From the NCBI GenBank assembly GCA_012932295.1, contig JAAONU010000016.1, positions 43,679,241-43,743,240 of the forward strand: a stretch of DNA of 64,000 nt, given 5' to 3'. A program made the translations under genes and the position numbers. This document shows positions 48,601 through 59,112 of the stretch, piece after piece (position 1 is the first letter of the stretch; every line of letters begins with the position of its first letter). The notes below the pieces were generated by a model that had not been told where the DNA came from, made no database searches, and saw only the letters and a program-made list of their open reading frames with translations. This DNA comes from Cyclina sinensis. Lineage: Eukaryota; Mollusca; Bivalvia; Venerida; Veneridae.

Positions 48601-48690
48601 CTGACCTTGACCTTTAAGGTCAAATTTCTCAATGTTGCTAAAATTGGCCATAACTTTATTATGTATAATTATTAAATTTCATCTTGAATT
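45688..48690 (+). repeat. 3-kb array of about 150-bp units rich in TCAAGGTCA motifs
   Basis: The head hairpin GCTCGACTTTTTTTGAAAAA (then AAATCGAG) is followed by about 19 tandem units of roughly 150 bp. Each holds ACTTGGACAAAACAAC, one or more TGACCTTGAC motifs, TCAAGGTCAAATTATTGAAT and TTGCTAAAATTG. At 46696-46716 and 46846-46866 two 10-base arms (TGACCTTGAC and GTCAAGGTCA) flank a single A. Other units keep diverged versions. It is the tandem-core design with an unusually long core; no 3' hairpin was found. Confidence 0.88.
45967..46185 (-). mobile_element. tRNA-derived SINE with 9-bp TSD
   Basis: AACCCTTTT occurs at 45958-45966 and 46186-46194, flanking the insert exactly; neighbouring core units show the uninterrupted CAACAACCCTTTTGGACAAG-type text. 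On the minus strand the head has an A box TGGCCGAGTGGTTAGCGC (46156-46173) and a B box GGTTCAAACC (46111-46120), like a Ser/Leu-type tRNA, followed by a body with CAAGAAACTTGACACTC and GGTTCGAG-like text. It ends near ATAAATTTGGTAAACT, with no long poly(A). Confidence 0.85.
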
Positions 48691-49404
48691 TTCTTTGCTG
48701 CCATTTTGTTCTGTATTGAGTTGCATGGGTCTGACTTGAGCTGCCACTGAAATTCAGTGGTTAGTACTTTACATGCAAAACTTCTTAATATTTATCCATA
48801 TACACTATACAATAACATCTTTGTAAGAGAGTAGTCTTGAGTTTGTACATCTTCCAGGTGAGTCAACTGCCTAGTAAGGAACAGGGCTTCCAATTGCTAA
48901 TTTCTAGATGTCAGTGTAAATCCAGGAAGAAAATTGGGGGATACCTCAGTCATTACTTTGTTGGCAATTATGCTCATGGTCACATCTGCAAACTTTTCAC
49001 AGCTCTTAAGTTAAAAAGTGATATTTCTCTTAGATAAAGATCGAACATGATTCCCGTTTAAACTTACCATACTCTTTGTAATTTGGCAAGCGTCAAAAAT
49101 GGTGACAAGGAAATTGCAAAAGTAAAAGATGCAGTAAGAGGGTGTGTGACGCTCGAGCATCACATAAAATCAGCAGTATATTTAACAAGAGGTAACAGCA
49201 CTGTTACCTGAAGTGATATAGTAAGTGTTTCAAAATATGAAAAAAATGAAGTTTAAGGGCTTCTTAACAGGGATCTAACAAGTCACTGATACTTAAAGCA
49301 GCATTGTCAAAAGGTTAAAATGTCTGAATCACTGGAAATGGTTTCTAGAGTTCTTGAAATCATTAAAATCACAGAAGCTTGAATCCGAGTATATTTCCCG
49401 TTTT
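48691..49404. other. No gene seen
   Basis: Unique-looking AT-rich sequence between two repeat elements. A 66-codon ORF (48837-49037) has no recognisable feature. Confidence 0.45.
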
Positions 49405-50118
49405 TTAGCTCACCTGAGCAAATACTCAGGGTGAGCTATTGTGATCACCCTGTGTCCGGCGTCCGTAGCCAATCGTCAACATTTGACTTTAAATGACATC
49501 TCCTAAACCACAAAACTATTTTTAACCAAACTTTACAGAAATGTTCCTTTTTTTGCCCTTTCCTAAAATTGCTGAAACCGTTCCGCTCCATTACACATCA
49601 GGGCTGTAAAAGCTAAAAATAGAAAAAAAAATTAAACCACATCTCCTCCCAAACGGTTGGGAGATTTTCCACCAAATTTCACAGAAACGTTCCTTACATA
49701 GCCCTCTATTAAAATTGCTAAAACGGTTCCGCTCCATTGAACAAAATGGCTGCCAGGGCTAAAAATACATTTTCATCAATATTTGGCTTAAAATGACATC
49801 TACTCCAAAACCACTTGGCCATTTTAAACCAAATTTGACACAAATGTTCCTTATTATGCCCTTTCCTAAAATTGCTCAAACCGTTACGCTCCATTGCACA
49901 TAAGGGCTGCAAAAGCTAAAAATAGAAAAAATTAAAACAACACCTTAACGGTTGGGAGATTTCCACCAAATTTCACAGAAATGTGCCTTACATAGCCCTT
50001 ATAAAATTGCTAAAATGATTCCACTCCATTGATCAAAATGGCCACCAGAGCTAAAAATAGATTTTTGTCAATATTTGGCTTCAAATGACATCTCCTTCTA
50101 AACCACTTGGCCATTTTA
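49405..50118 (+). mobile_element. GCTCACC-head element with a different core
   Basis: Typical head (TTAGCTCACCTGAGCAAATACTC, GTCCGGCGTCCGTAGCC), but the core is ATGACATCTCCT, CCACTTGGCCATTTTAAACC, TTTCACAGAAATGTTCCTT, CCGCTCCATTGAACAAAATGG and GCTAAAAATAGA, about 120-170 bp repeated five times. No 3' terminus; it is cut near 50118. Confidence 0.82.
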
Positions 50119-50418
50119 AACAACAGTATAGATCCACAACTATCTCTAATTGCCCACAACCATAACTCTATTTCAATTCTTTTACAAAGTATTCTGGTAT
50201 TAATAACTTCCTCTCTTCCGAAGCAGTCTTGCGGGGGTATTAATCACATTAAGTGATAGCTCTAGTTAATGGATGTATTGTCTAAATACTTGGACATAAC
50301 TACCCTTTTGACAATAATTCCAAGATATTAAACTGAACTTCATCTTGACCTTTATTTGACCTTGACCTTCAAGATCAAATTATTGAATATTGCTTAATAT
50401 TGAAAGGCCATAGCTTTT
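50119..50418 (+). mobile_element. CTAG-type 3' end and a stray GACCTTGAC unit
   Basis: 50119-50265 matches the 3' part of the nested element at 38240-38377 (CAACTATCTCTAATTGCCC, GCGGGGGTATTAATCACATT). Here the hairpin ATCAC/GTGAT (50243-50257) is perfect and is followed by AGCTCTAG. After it comes one unit of the 150-bp GACCTTGAC array (50266-50418). Confidence 0.75.
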
Positions 50419-52054
50419 TTAGCTCACCTGAGCACAAAGTGCTCAAGGTGAGCTTTTGTTATCGCCTGATGTCCGTCGTCCGTCCTTGCGTGCGTCGTCA
50501 ACTTTTTCTTCAAACAACTTCTTCTCCTGAACTGCTGGGCCAATCTTGCTGAAACTTGGCAGGAATGTTACTTGCTTGAAGCTTTACCAAAATTGTTCAA
50601 ATGGTTCAGGTCCATTGCATTTCTAGGCAACAGGAGCTAAAAAATAGATTTTCAAAGTTGGAACTTTAAAAATCATCTTCTTTAGAACTACAAGGCCTGG
50701 AGCTTAGATATTTGGTATGAAGCATCATCAGGTGGACCTCTACCAAGTTTGTCCAAATTATAACCCTGGGGTCAAAACTGACCCAACCCCAGGGGTCAGT
50801 TGATTTTACATTGATTTATATAGGGAAAACTTAAAAATCTTCTTGTCAGAAACCACAAGGCCTAAATTTAGATATTTGGTGTACATCATTGTCCAGTGGA
50901 CCTCTACTAAGTTTGTTCAAATCATAGCCACTGGGTCAAAATAGGGCCTCCCCTGGGGGTCACTTGTTTACATAGAGTTATATAGGAAAATGTTTAAAAA
51001 GTCTTCACATCAGAAACCAAAAGGGATAGAGCTTAAATATTTGTATGTAGCACTGTCTAGTGGATTTCTACCAAGTTTCTTCAAATTATGTCCCCTGGGT
51101 CAAAATTGGCCACGCCCAGGGTTCTCTTGGTTTACATATAGTTATATAGGAAAAACATGAAAAATCATTCTTCTCCGAAACTAATAGGACTAGACGTTAG
51201 ATATTTGGTGTGAAGTTTTGTGTAGAGAACCTTTACCAGTATTATTTAAATGTTGGCCCTGGGGTCAAAATTGGCCCTGCCCCGGGGGCCCTAGTATGTA
51301 AAAAAGACAATTTTTAAAAAATCTTTTTACTGGAAACCTCAATGCCTACAGCTTAGATATTTGGTATGTAGCATTGTCTAGTGGATGTCTACCATGTTTG
51401 TTCATATTATGTTCCCGGGGTCAAAATTGGCCACGCCCTAGGGTTCTCTTGGTTTACATAGATTCATATAGGAAAAACATGAAAAATAATTTTTCTCTAA
51501 ATCAAATAGGACTAGACCTTTGATATTTGGTGTTGAGAATTGTGTAGAGAACCTTTGCCAATATTGTTGAAATGTTGGCCATTATGTCAAAATTTGCCCC
51601 GTCCCGGAGGCCCTTAATTTGTAATAAAGGAAATCTTTAACAAAATCTTCATGCCTGAAACCACAAGGCCTAGAATTTTAAAATTTGGCATGAAGCAAGC
51701 TTTATCAAGCTTTTTGAAATTATTAGATTAGGTTAAAGGTCACGGAGGCTAAAAATAGATTTATCTACTGTACCTCATAGAGCCTTCATTTATAGACCAA
51801 TACCTTTGATACTCAGTACATAGGTTCCTTGCATGGACCTCTACCCATGGGTAGGGTTTGAGGTCACTGGGTCAAGGTCACCATAGCTTATAATAGATAT
51901 TTCTACTTTCTGTCATAGAGCCTATTGACTGATATTTTACATATTTGGTTTGTAGGCACTTATATATTTTCAATTAAAAATGAAATACTGCTTAACAGCA
52001 AACGTACAGCCAAAGTACTCAGGTGAGCGATCCAGGGCCATCATGGCCCTCTTG
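50419..52054 (+). mobile_element. Full-length GCTCACC-family element
   Basis: Head TTAGCTCACCTGAGCAC/GTGCTCAAGGTGAGC, CCGTCGTCCGTCCTTGCG tract, about seven core units, and a 3' end ACTCAGGTGAGCGATCCAGG with hairpin GGGCCATCATGGCCC and TCTTG. From about 51060 it closely parallels 8290-9942, including the same TGGCCACGCCC and CATGGACCTCTACCCATGGG segments, so the two are one subfamily. A core palindrome ACTGACCC/GGGTCAGT lies near 50768-50796. Confidence 0.93.
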
Positions 52055-52283
52055 TTTTATATATGAATGAATTTGATAATAATAATCCTAAATTATGTTG
52101 CCTTTGAAAACCCTTCCTCTAATGTGTTTGCCTTTTGAAACAAGAAAAAATGTCAAGCGTTGCTCTAGTCATGCATACAACTATCTGCATTTTGAGAACA
52201 GACTTAAAGCTAACATCAGAAACAGAAATCAGGTAATACCTCAATGCTACAAATACTATAAACCATTCTGCATTTGATTTATT

Positions 52284-52817
52284 TTTATTCCCCCCCCCCT
52301 TTGAAAATGGATGGGCATATTGCTTTGCTGCTGTCTGTCGGTCTGTCTGTATGTCCACCAACAGTTTCTGTTCATTTTCTTTGCAGAGGTTGCACATACT
52401 GAAATAAAATTTAGTATACAGATTTATCATAAGAATATCTAGGTCAAGTTCTGTTTTGGGTTTGATCAAGCAATTTTTGACAGAGTTATGCCCGTTGGTC
52501 TTAGAAAAAATCCGATTATTTGCAGTTTCCGTTCATTTTCTTCGCAGAGATTGCACATACCGAAATGAAATTTAGTATACAGATTTATCATAAAAATATT
52601 TAGGTCAAGTTCTGTTTTGGGTACGATCGAGCAGTTTTTGACAGAGAAATGCCCCTTGGACTTAGGAAAATTCCAATTATTTGCAGTTTCCTTTAATTAT
52701 TTCCGCAGAGATAGCACATACCGAAATGAAATTTAGTATACAGATTTATTATAAGAATATCTAGGTCATGTTCTGTTTTGGGTACGATCGGGATAAGTGT
52801 TTCTTAAACATCTCTTG
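52284..52817 (+). mobile_element. Tandem-core element with poly(C) head
   Basis: The head TTATTCCCCCCCCCC / GGATGGGCATATTGC is followed by CTGTCGGTCTGTCTG. Three units (about 52350, 52510 and 52685) carry GTTCATTTTCTTTGCAGAG, AAATTTAGTATACAGATTT and AGGTCAAGTTCTGTTTTGGG. The 3' hairpin TGTTTCTTAAACA (52798-52810) is followed by TCTCTTG. The third unit is shortened. Confidence 0.8.
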
Positions 52818-52973
52818 TTCGTCAAGTGTCACTGGGTCATTATATTGTAGAACTTCTTATCAGGTTTAACCTAACTTTACAGTATTGTGTCAGTGTAAAT
52901 ACCTAACTGATTATCATAACACCATTATTTGCTGGAGATATGGTGGAGTCGTTGTGTTGGTTTGCGGTATAAA

Positions 52974-54159
52974 CAAGAGGGCTCTTAATCACTCACCTGC
53001 TTACCGTTGCTAGGGTCATATTTAAACTTAACCTAAAGATCATCAAGTCAAACATTCTTTCAAGTTTTTATGCCTTTTTGACGAAAACATTGGCCGTTAC
53101 AGTGTTAAGGTAAATCTGTGTTTTGATTTGATGACCTAGTTTATGACCCCTGACGATACATATTAAGGCTTGACCTAGTTAACACCATGATATAGTTTTC
53201 AGAGTTTTAACAAGGTGAATCTGTGTTTTGGTCCCATGACGTAGTTTTTGATTCATTATGACCCATATTCAATCTTGACCTGGATAACATCAGGATATTC
53301 TGACAAATTTTCATGACATTTAATTAGAAAGTGTAGCCGCTTGAGTGCTTATAGTGTTTTTTTATGTTTTAACCATGTGACCTAGTTTTTTGTCCAACAC
53401 GACCAATATACAGACTTGACCTAGAGGGTTAATAATGTTTTTCTATGTTTCTACCCTGTGACCTGTTTGTACCAACGTTGACCCATATTAAAATCTGACT
53501 TAGATATTATCAAGACAAACATTGTGACAAATGTTCATGACATTTGGAAAGAAAATGTGACCCCCAGAGCGTCAGCAAAGTTTTTTCTATGTTTTGACCC
53601 TGTGAACAATTTCGACACAAGATGTATTTGATGTATGGGCCATCTTCGAACCTGACATAGATGTCTTCAAGAAAAAACATTGACAAATTTTCATGACTTT
53701 GGAAAGAAAATGTAGCCTTTTGTGTGTTAACAAGGCTTTCCTATGTTTTGACCCTTTGACCTATTTTTTACCCAAAATTACCAATATTTAAACTTGACCT
53801 AGGGTCTGTGGCCTCAAGAGTGTTAATAAGGTTTTTCAGTGTTTTGGCTGTGACCAACATTACCCAAGATGACTCATATTTGATCCTGACCGAAATATCA
53901 TCAAGACAAACTGACAAATTTTCATGTCATTTGAACAAAAAATGTGGCATCTGGTGTTAACAAGGTTTTCCTTTGATTTGGCCTCCGACATGACCCATAT
54001 TCCAACTTGTCCAAGATCTCCTTGACACAATCATTCTGATCAAGTTTTATGATAATTAGGTCAAAAATGTAACCTATAGTGTTAACAAACCAATTGTGGG
54101 CAACAGACATTGGGCACAACAATACTTAAAGCACACTGAGTTGTGCACAGGTGAGCTAA
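52974..54159 (-). mobile_element. GCTCACC-head element with GTTAACA core, minus strand
   Basis: Read on the minus strand, it starts TTAGCTCACCTGTGCAC at 54159 and ends GGTGAGTGATTAAGAGCCC, TCTTG at 52974. Its core differs from most copies: on the plus strand TGACCTAGTTTTTGACCC, CATGACATTTGGAAAGAAAATG and GTTAACAAGGTTTTTCTATG recur about every 150 bp, six to seven times. The 3' hairpin is degraded. Confidence 0.85.
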
Positions 54160-54215
54160 AAGAACATAGCAAACATGCTAATTTATTTTAAGTGCCACTT
54201 GGAAAGGTTTCACAG

Positions 54216-54253
54216 TTTTTTTTTTTTTGTTTTTTTTTGTTTTGTTTTTTTTT
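54216..54253 (+). repeat. T-rich tract
   Basis: Runs of T interrupted by single G (T13-G-T9-G-T4-G-T9 approximately). Prone to slippage. Confidence 0.9.
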
Positions 54254-54384
54254 GCACAATTAATTCTCATTAATCACAACAACAAATTATATTATGAAAA
54301 GCAGTCGAAATAAATTATGGAACTAAGTGAAAGTGCTTTATTTGCATGTAAAATCAGATGACAAATTGCTTTAAAACCTCTTTT

Positions 54385-56390
54385 TTAGCTCACCTGAGCA
54401 CAAAGTGCTTAGGGTGAGCTTTCCTGATCAGTCTTTGTCCGTCGTCCGTCCGTCCGTCGTCAACTTTTCATTCAAATGACATCTCCTCTGAAACCAAAGG
54501 GCCAAATTAAATGAATCTTCCCTGGGATGTTCCTTGCATTAAGCTCTACCAAGATTGTTCAAATGGTTCTGGTCCATTGCATTTCTGGTTCAATGGAGCT
54601 AAAATTAGATTTTAAAAGTTTGATCTTTAAAAATCTTCTTCTCCGAAACCCCAAGACCTGGAGCTAAGTTATTTGGTATGAAGCATCATCTAGTGGACCT
54701 CTACCAAGTTTGTTCAAATTATGACCCTGGGGTCAAAACTGACCCAACCCCAGGGGTCAGTTGATTTTACATAGATTTATATAGGGAAAACTTAAAAATC
54801 TTCTTGTCAGAAACCACAAGGCCTAGAGTTTAGATATATGGTGTGCGGCATTGTCCAGTTGACCTTTACCAAGTTTGTTCAAATCATGGCTCCTGGGTAA
54901 AAAATGGCCCCGCCCCAGGGGTCACATGTTTTACAGAGTTATAAAGGAAAAACTTTTAAAAATTCTTCTTGTCAGAAACCGCAAGGCCTCGAGTTTAGAT
55001 ATTTGGTTTGCAGCATTGTCCAGTGGACCTTTACCAAGTTTGTTCAAATCATGGCTCCTGGGTCAAAAATGGCCCCGCCACAGGGGTCACATGTTTTACA
55101 ATGAGTTATATAGGAAAAACTTTTAAAAATCTTCTTGTCAGAAACAGCAAGGCCTAGAGTTTAGATACTTGGTAGCATTGTCTAGTGAACTTCTACCAAG
55201 TTTGTTCAAATTATGACCCTGGGGTCAAAACTGACCCCACCCCAGGGGTCAGTTGATTTTACATAGATTTAAATAGGGAAAACTTAAAAATCTTCTTGTC
55301 AGAAACCACAAGGCCTAGAGTTTAGATATTTGGTGTGCAGCATTTTTCAGTGGACCTTTACCAAGTTTGTTCAAATTTTGGTCCCAGGGGTCACATGTTT
55401 TACATAGAGTTATATAGGAAAAACTATAAAAAAATCTTTTTATCAGAAACCGCAAGGTCTAGAGTTTAGATATTTGGTGTGCAGCATTGTCCAGTGGACC
55501 GTTACCAAGTTTGTTCAAATCATGGCTCCAGGGTCAAAAATGGCCCCGTTCCAGGGGTCACATGTTTTACATAGAGTTATAGAGGAAAAGTTTTTAAAAT
55601 CTTCTTGTCAGAAAGCACAAGGCCTAGACTTTAGATATTTGGTTTGCAGCATTGTCTAGTGGACCTTTGCCAAGTTTGTTCAAATCATGACCCTGGGATC
55701 AAAACTGGCCCCTACCGGGGGGTCATTTAATTTTACACAAGGATTAATATACGGAAAACTTTAAAAATCTGCTGCTCTGAAACACCAAGGACTATACCTT
55801 CAATTGTTCGTTGTTATGTCTCCCCCCTATTGATGATTTCTAGTTCATGTTGGAGTATGGGTCATCTTTTATCAAAAACTAGGTCACAGAGCCCAAATAT
55901 GGAAAAACCTTGTTAACACTCTGGATTTAAGATTTTAATTCCAAATAACCTGAAAATTTGTCAGAAAAGTTGCTTCTATGATTTCCAGCTCAACTTTGAA
56001 TTTGGGTCATCTGGATTAAAAAACTGGGTCACAGAGCCTAAATATCGAAAAACTTTGTAAATACTCTAGAGGCTACATTTTCAGTCCAAATGTCCTGGAA
56101 ATTTGTCAGAAAGGTTGTTTTGATGATTGTAATGGTGGTCAGGTTTGGATATGGATCATCCGGCGTCAAAACCTAGGTCACAGAGCCCAAATATGGAAAA
56201 ACCTTGTTAACACTCTAGAGGCTACACTTTCAGTCCAAATAACCTTGAAATTTGTCAGAAAGATTGTTTCAACAATTTCTAGGTCAAGTTCGAATATGGG
56301 TCATCTGGGGTCAATTAACCAGGTCTACAGCAACTTTGTTAAAAGCAGTCATATTCAGGTGAGCGATATAGGGCCATCATGGCCCTCTTG
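54385..56390 (+). mobile_element. Full-length GCTCACC element with a mosaic core
   Basis: Complete ends: TTAGCTCACCTGAGCACAAAGTGC at the left; TATTCAGGTGAGCGATATAG, hairpin GGGCCATCATGGCCC and TCTTG at the right. From 54650 to about 55790 the core is the GGGGTC type in seven units of about 160-170 bp (AAATCTTCTTGTCAGAAACC, GGCCTAGAGTTTAGATATTT). From about 55800 to 56340 it switches to the GTTAACA type (AGGTCACAGAGCCCAAATATGG, CCTTGTTAACACTCTAGAGG) in three units. The same second core is found in the minus-strand element at 52974-54159, in the same orientation relative to the ends. Confidence 0.93.
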
Positions 56391-56659
56391 TTTCAAGGAA
56401 CTTGTACATAAAATCTAGTAGCTATTTTTACGAGAAAACTCCTTTTTTTCATAATTTAAATTGACTAAAGAATAACTGAAGCATTCAGTCAAAGGAATTA
56501 CTTCATGTTCAAAATGACCAAGATAAAAATGATAACAACAGCAACCTCATGCGGGGGCCATGCTCGACTTTTTCTTATTTCCAAAGGCAAACACAGAGGA
56601 AGAACATTGTGGTGAAGGGATTCCAGATGAAACATCATTTGGAAATATAATTATCACAT
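56391..56659. other. No gene seen
   Basis: Short AT-rich interval. GCGGGGGCCATGCTCGACTT near 56551 resembles the GCTCGACTT head of the 45.7-kb array and may be a subterminal remnant. Confidence 0.4.
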
Positions 56660-57120
56660 TCATCCATACCAGTTTTTGCAAAATTCAATAATTTGATCTT
56701 GCCTGTCAAGGTCATTTAAAGGTCAAGATCATACTTGAAAGAATCAAAATGTCGGATTTGTCATAAGTATAGTTTTGTTCAAGTATGAATCAAATCCATA
56801 AAAAAATGAGAAAGTTATGGCCAATTTTAGCAAAATGTAATAATTTGACCTTGAAGGTGAAGGTTATTTATGAGTCAAGGTCAAGTTCAGTCTGGTCTAC
56901 TTGAAGATCTTGTCCAAAGGGTTGTTTCTTCCAAGTATGAATCAAATCCAACAAGAAATTACGAAGTTATGGCCAGTTTTAGCAAAAATTTAATAATTTG
57001 ATTTTGAAAGTGAAGGTCATTTATGAGTCAAGGTCAAGTTTAGTCTGGTCTACTTGAAGGTCTTGTCAAAAGGGTTGTTGTGACCAAGTATGAAGACAAT
57101 CCATGTACTAATAAAAAATT
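56660..57120 (-). repeat. Minus-strand units of the GACCTTGAC array family
   Basis: Three units of about 150 bp in the opposite orientation to 45688-48690, with AAGTATGAATCAAATCCA, AAGTTATGGCCAATTTTAG, TGACCTTGAAGGTGAAGG and AGTCAAGGTCAAGTT. No head or 3' hairpin. Confidence 0.82.
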
Positions 57121-57202
57121 ATGATCAATGATAATGTATTCGGATGGGAATGATGCTTGCCGGCCTGTTAAACTGGCATTAAATCCCAATAGATGCTTAT
57201 TT

Positions 57203-57930
57203 TCATGCCACCACAAAGTGGGGAGCATATAGCGTTGCACTTGTCCGTCCGTCCGTACGTCCCGAAATCTTGTGAACGCAACTCCTCTTAAACCGGATGG
57301 CAGATTTTGCTTAAACTTCCAGGGATGAACAACCTTAATGTGTAGATGATAGTAAAGGAAGGAATTTTTGCTGCGACCAAATTTAACAGAATTATGGCCC
57401 TTTGTTGATTTTTTTCACTAGAAATTTTGTGAACGCAACTCCTCTTAAACCGGATGGCAGATTTTGCTTAAACTTCCAGGGATGAACATCCTTAATGTGT
57501 AGATGGTAGTAAAGGAAGGAATTTTTGCTGCAACCAAATTTAACAGAATTATGGCCCTTTGTTGATTTTTTCACTATATACCATATAGAAATTTTGTGAA
57601 CGCAACTCCTCTTAAACCGGATGGCAGATTTTGCTTAAACTTCCAGGGATGAACAACCTTAATGTGTAGATGGAAGTAAAGGAAGGAATTTTTGCTGTGA
57701 CCATATTTAACAGAATTATGGCCCTTTGTTGATTTTTTCACTATATACCATATAAATAATTGAACATATAAATTTTACATTTGTAATTTAATTTAACATG
57801 TACATAAGGTTACCTGTAGATCATTTTAGGTATATGTACAGAAAAAATCTTACATACAGGATATACATGCTCTTGTTTATGAGCACTTATGCATAGTGGG
57901 GGCATCCGTGTCCTATGGACACAGTTCTAG
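57203..57930 (+). mobile_element. Full-length tandem-core element, ATGCCACC family, CTAG end
   Basis: It begins TCATGCCACCACAAAGTGGG (head hairpin), then GTCCGTCCGTCCGTACGTCC. Three core units of about 155-170 bp are nearly identical (GTGAACGCAACTCCTCTTAA, CGGATGGCAGATTTTGC, ACTTCCAGGGATGAACA), so this copy is young or recently amplified. The subterminal GTGGGGGCAT is inverted relative to the 5' ATGCCACCAC. The 3' hairpin GTGTCC-TAT-GGACAC is followed by AGTTCTAG, then T. Confidence 0.88.
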
Positions 57931-58014
57931 TTTTATTTACAATTATTTTAGAGTTTATGATGCAATTTGCAAAGTACTTTGATACATCCTCAAGTAGAAG
58001 TTTTTAGTGTACAG

Positions 58015-58453
58015 TTTAAAGAGGCTATACTCCAGATTTGACATAATTTTTTTTCCATAAATTATATATTTAGATGCCGTGAGATTATAACAACATAATA
58101 TTTTACTTCAAAACTGATTATGAAAGTCAAAATATAATAAAAAAAAATATTTTCGCTCCAGCCTGATTTGAACTCTGGACCCTCATGTTAACAAAATATT
58201 TACAACGCTTTTACTGTCACCACCATCGCCGGATGTGATATTACAGATATTTACTTTAAATCTTATACGATATAGTTATACCGTCGCGTTACAGTATAGC
58301 AATTTGAAAGGGGAAAAAGTCAATTTATGATGTAATTATTTGACTTATTTTTTGTCAGTAAGTTATTTTTTAAGCATTAGTCATAACTATACAAGAAATT
58401 TATAATACAAGAAAACTTTCTTTTTTTGTCATCTGGAGCACAGCCCCTTTAAA
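58015..58453. mobile_element. TIR element of about 439 bp
   Basis: The left end TAAAGAGGCTATACTCCAGA (then TTTGAC) and the inverted right end (reverse complement TAAAGGGGCTGTGCTCCAGA, then TGAC) match at most positions. TTTAA lies at both edges, so a TTAA-type or AT-rich duplication is possible. The interior contains a minus-strand GAGTTCAAATC B-box-like motif near 58167-58180 but no ORF. Confidence 0.65.
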
Positions 58454-58865
58454 ACTTAGTTAATGAGAGTTATGGTTCAATATTTAGTAGAATTGTGGAG
58501 TGATTTCTTATGTACCCAAAGAGTTGAACGGTATTATGGTACCAAAAAAAACAGAAACATCTTATGGAAATAAGACATTGCTGTCTTTGACAGAGTATCT
58601 TATACTCTGCGTAAAAGTGTTAAATCATCTGGATCAGTCCATAAGAGTGAAACAAAGAAATCTGAACATTGACAAAATTTTTCAGTGCCTTGAGGTGCTC
58701 AAATTCTGTACTTACAGCTTAGAAATTGGTATTATTCGAAAGGAAAATTTGAAGTACAAAATGCAATTTTTTTTGGTAGTTTGTTGATTTTTACAGGTTT
58801 TGCAAGTGTCTGTGCTCTACTGAAACCTTAATTACCTTATTTCAGGCTTTGTTTTTTCCTAACAG

Positions 58866-58937
58866 ATCCTAGTCAGTTTTGAACCCTAAACCTTAAGATC
58901 CTAAGCCTAACTACCTAACCACTACACCACAAGTTTT
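58866..58937 (-). other. tRNA-like fragment (A and B boxes)
   Basis: On the minus strand GTGGTGTAGTGGTTAG (58915-58930) is a good A box and AGGGTTCAAAAC (58876-58887) a B box, 43 bases downstream as in a tRNA gene. Acceptor and anticodon stems do not pair well, so this is a pseudo-tRNA or a decayed SINE head, not a functional tRNA. Confidence 0.5.
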
Positions 58938-59032
58938 CTTCTCTTGCAGTCAGTTTGATTTATCTTTTTATTACAGTATTGTATTGCAACAAAGAAACTG
59001 TTATAAAAAGATTATCTTGGCAGTCTATAAGT

Positions 59033-59112
59033 GGGCCGAGACAGTAGTGTAAAGGATAAGGTAGTGAACTTGTAACTGAAAGGGTCTGGGTTCAATCCCA
59101 GCTGGGGTCTGA
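59033..59112 (+). other. tRNA-like fragment, probable SINE head
   Basis: AGTAGTGTAAAGGATAAGG resembles an A box, and CTGGGTTCAATCCCAG forms a perfect T-arm (5-bp stem) with the B box. A CTTGTAA sequence lies at the anticodon-loop position. The acceptor stem does not close. Only 100 bp from the minus-strand tRNA-like fragment. No target duplication determined. Confidence 0.5.

Noticed and set aside
59033..59112. Functional tRNA gene (CTTGTAA loop suggesting Thr)
   Set aside because: The T-arm is good, but the acceptor stem does not pair and the anticodon stem is weak; a SINE head or pseudo-tRNA fits better.
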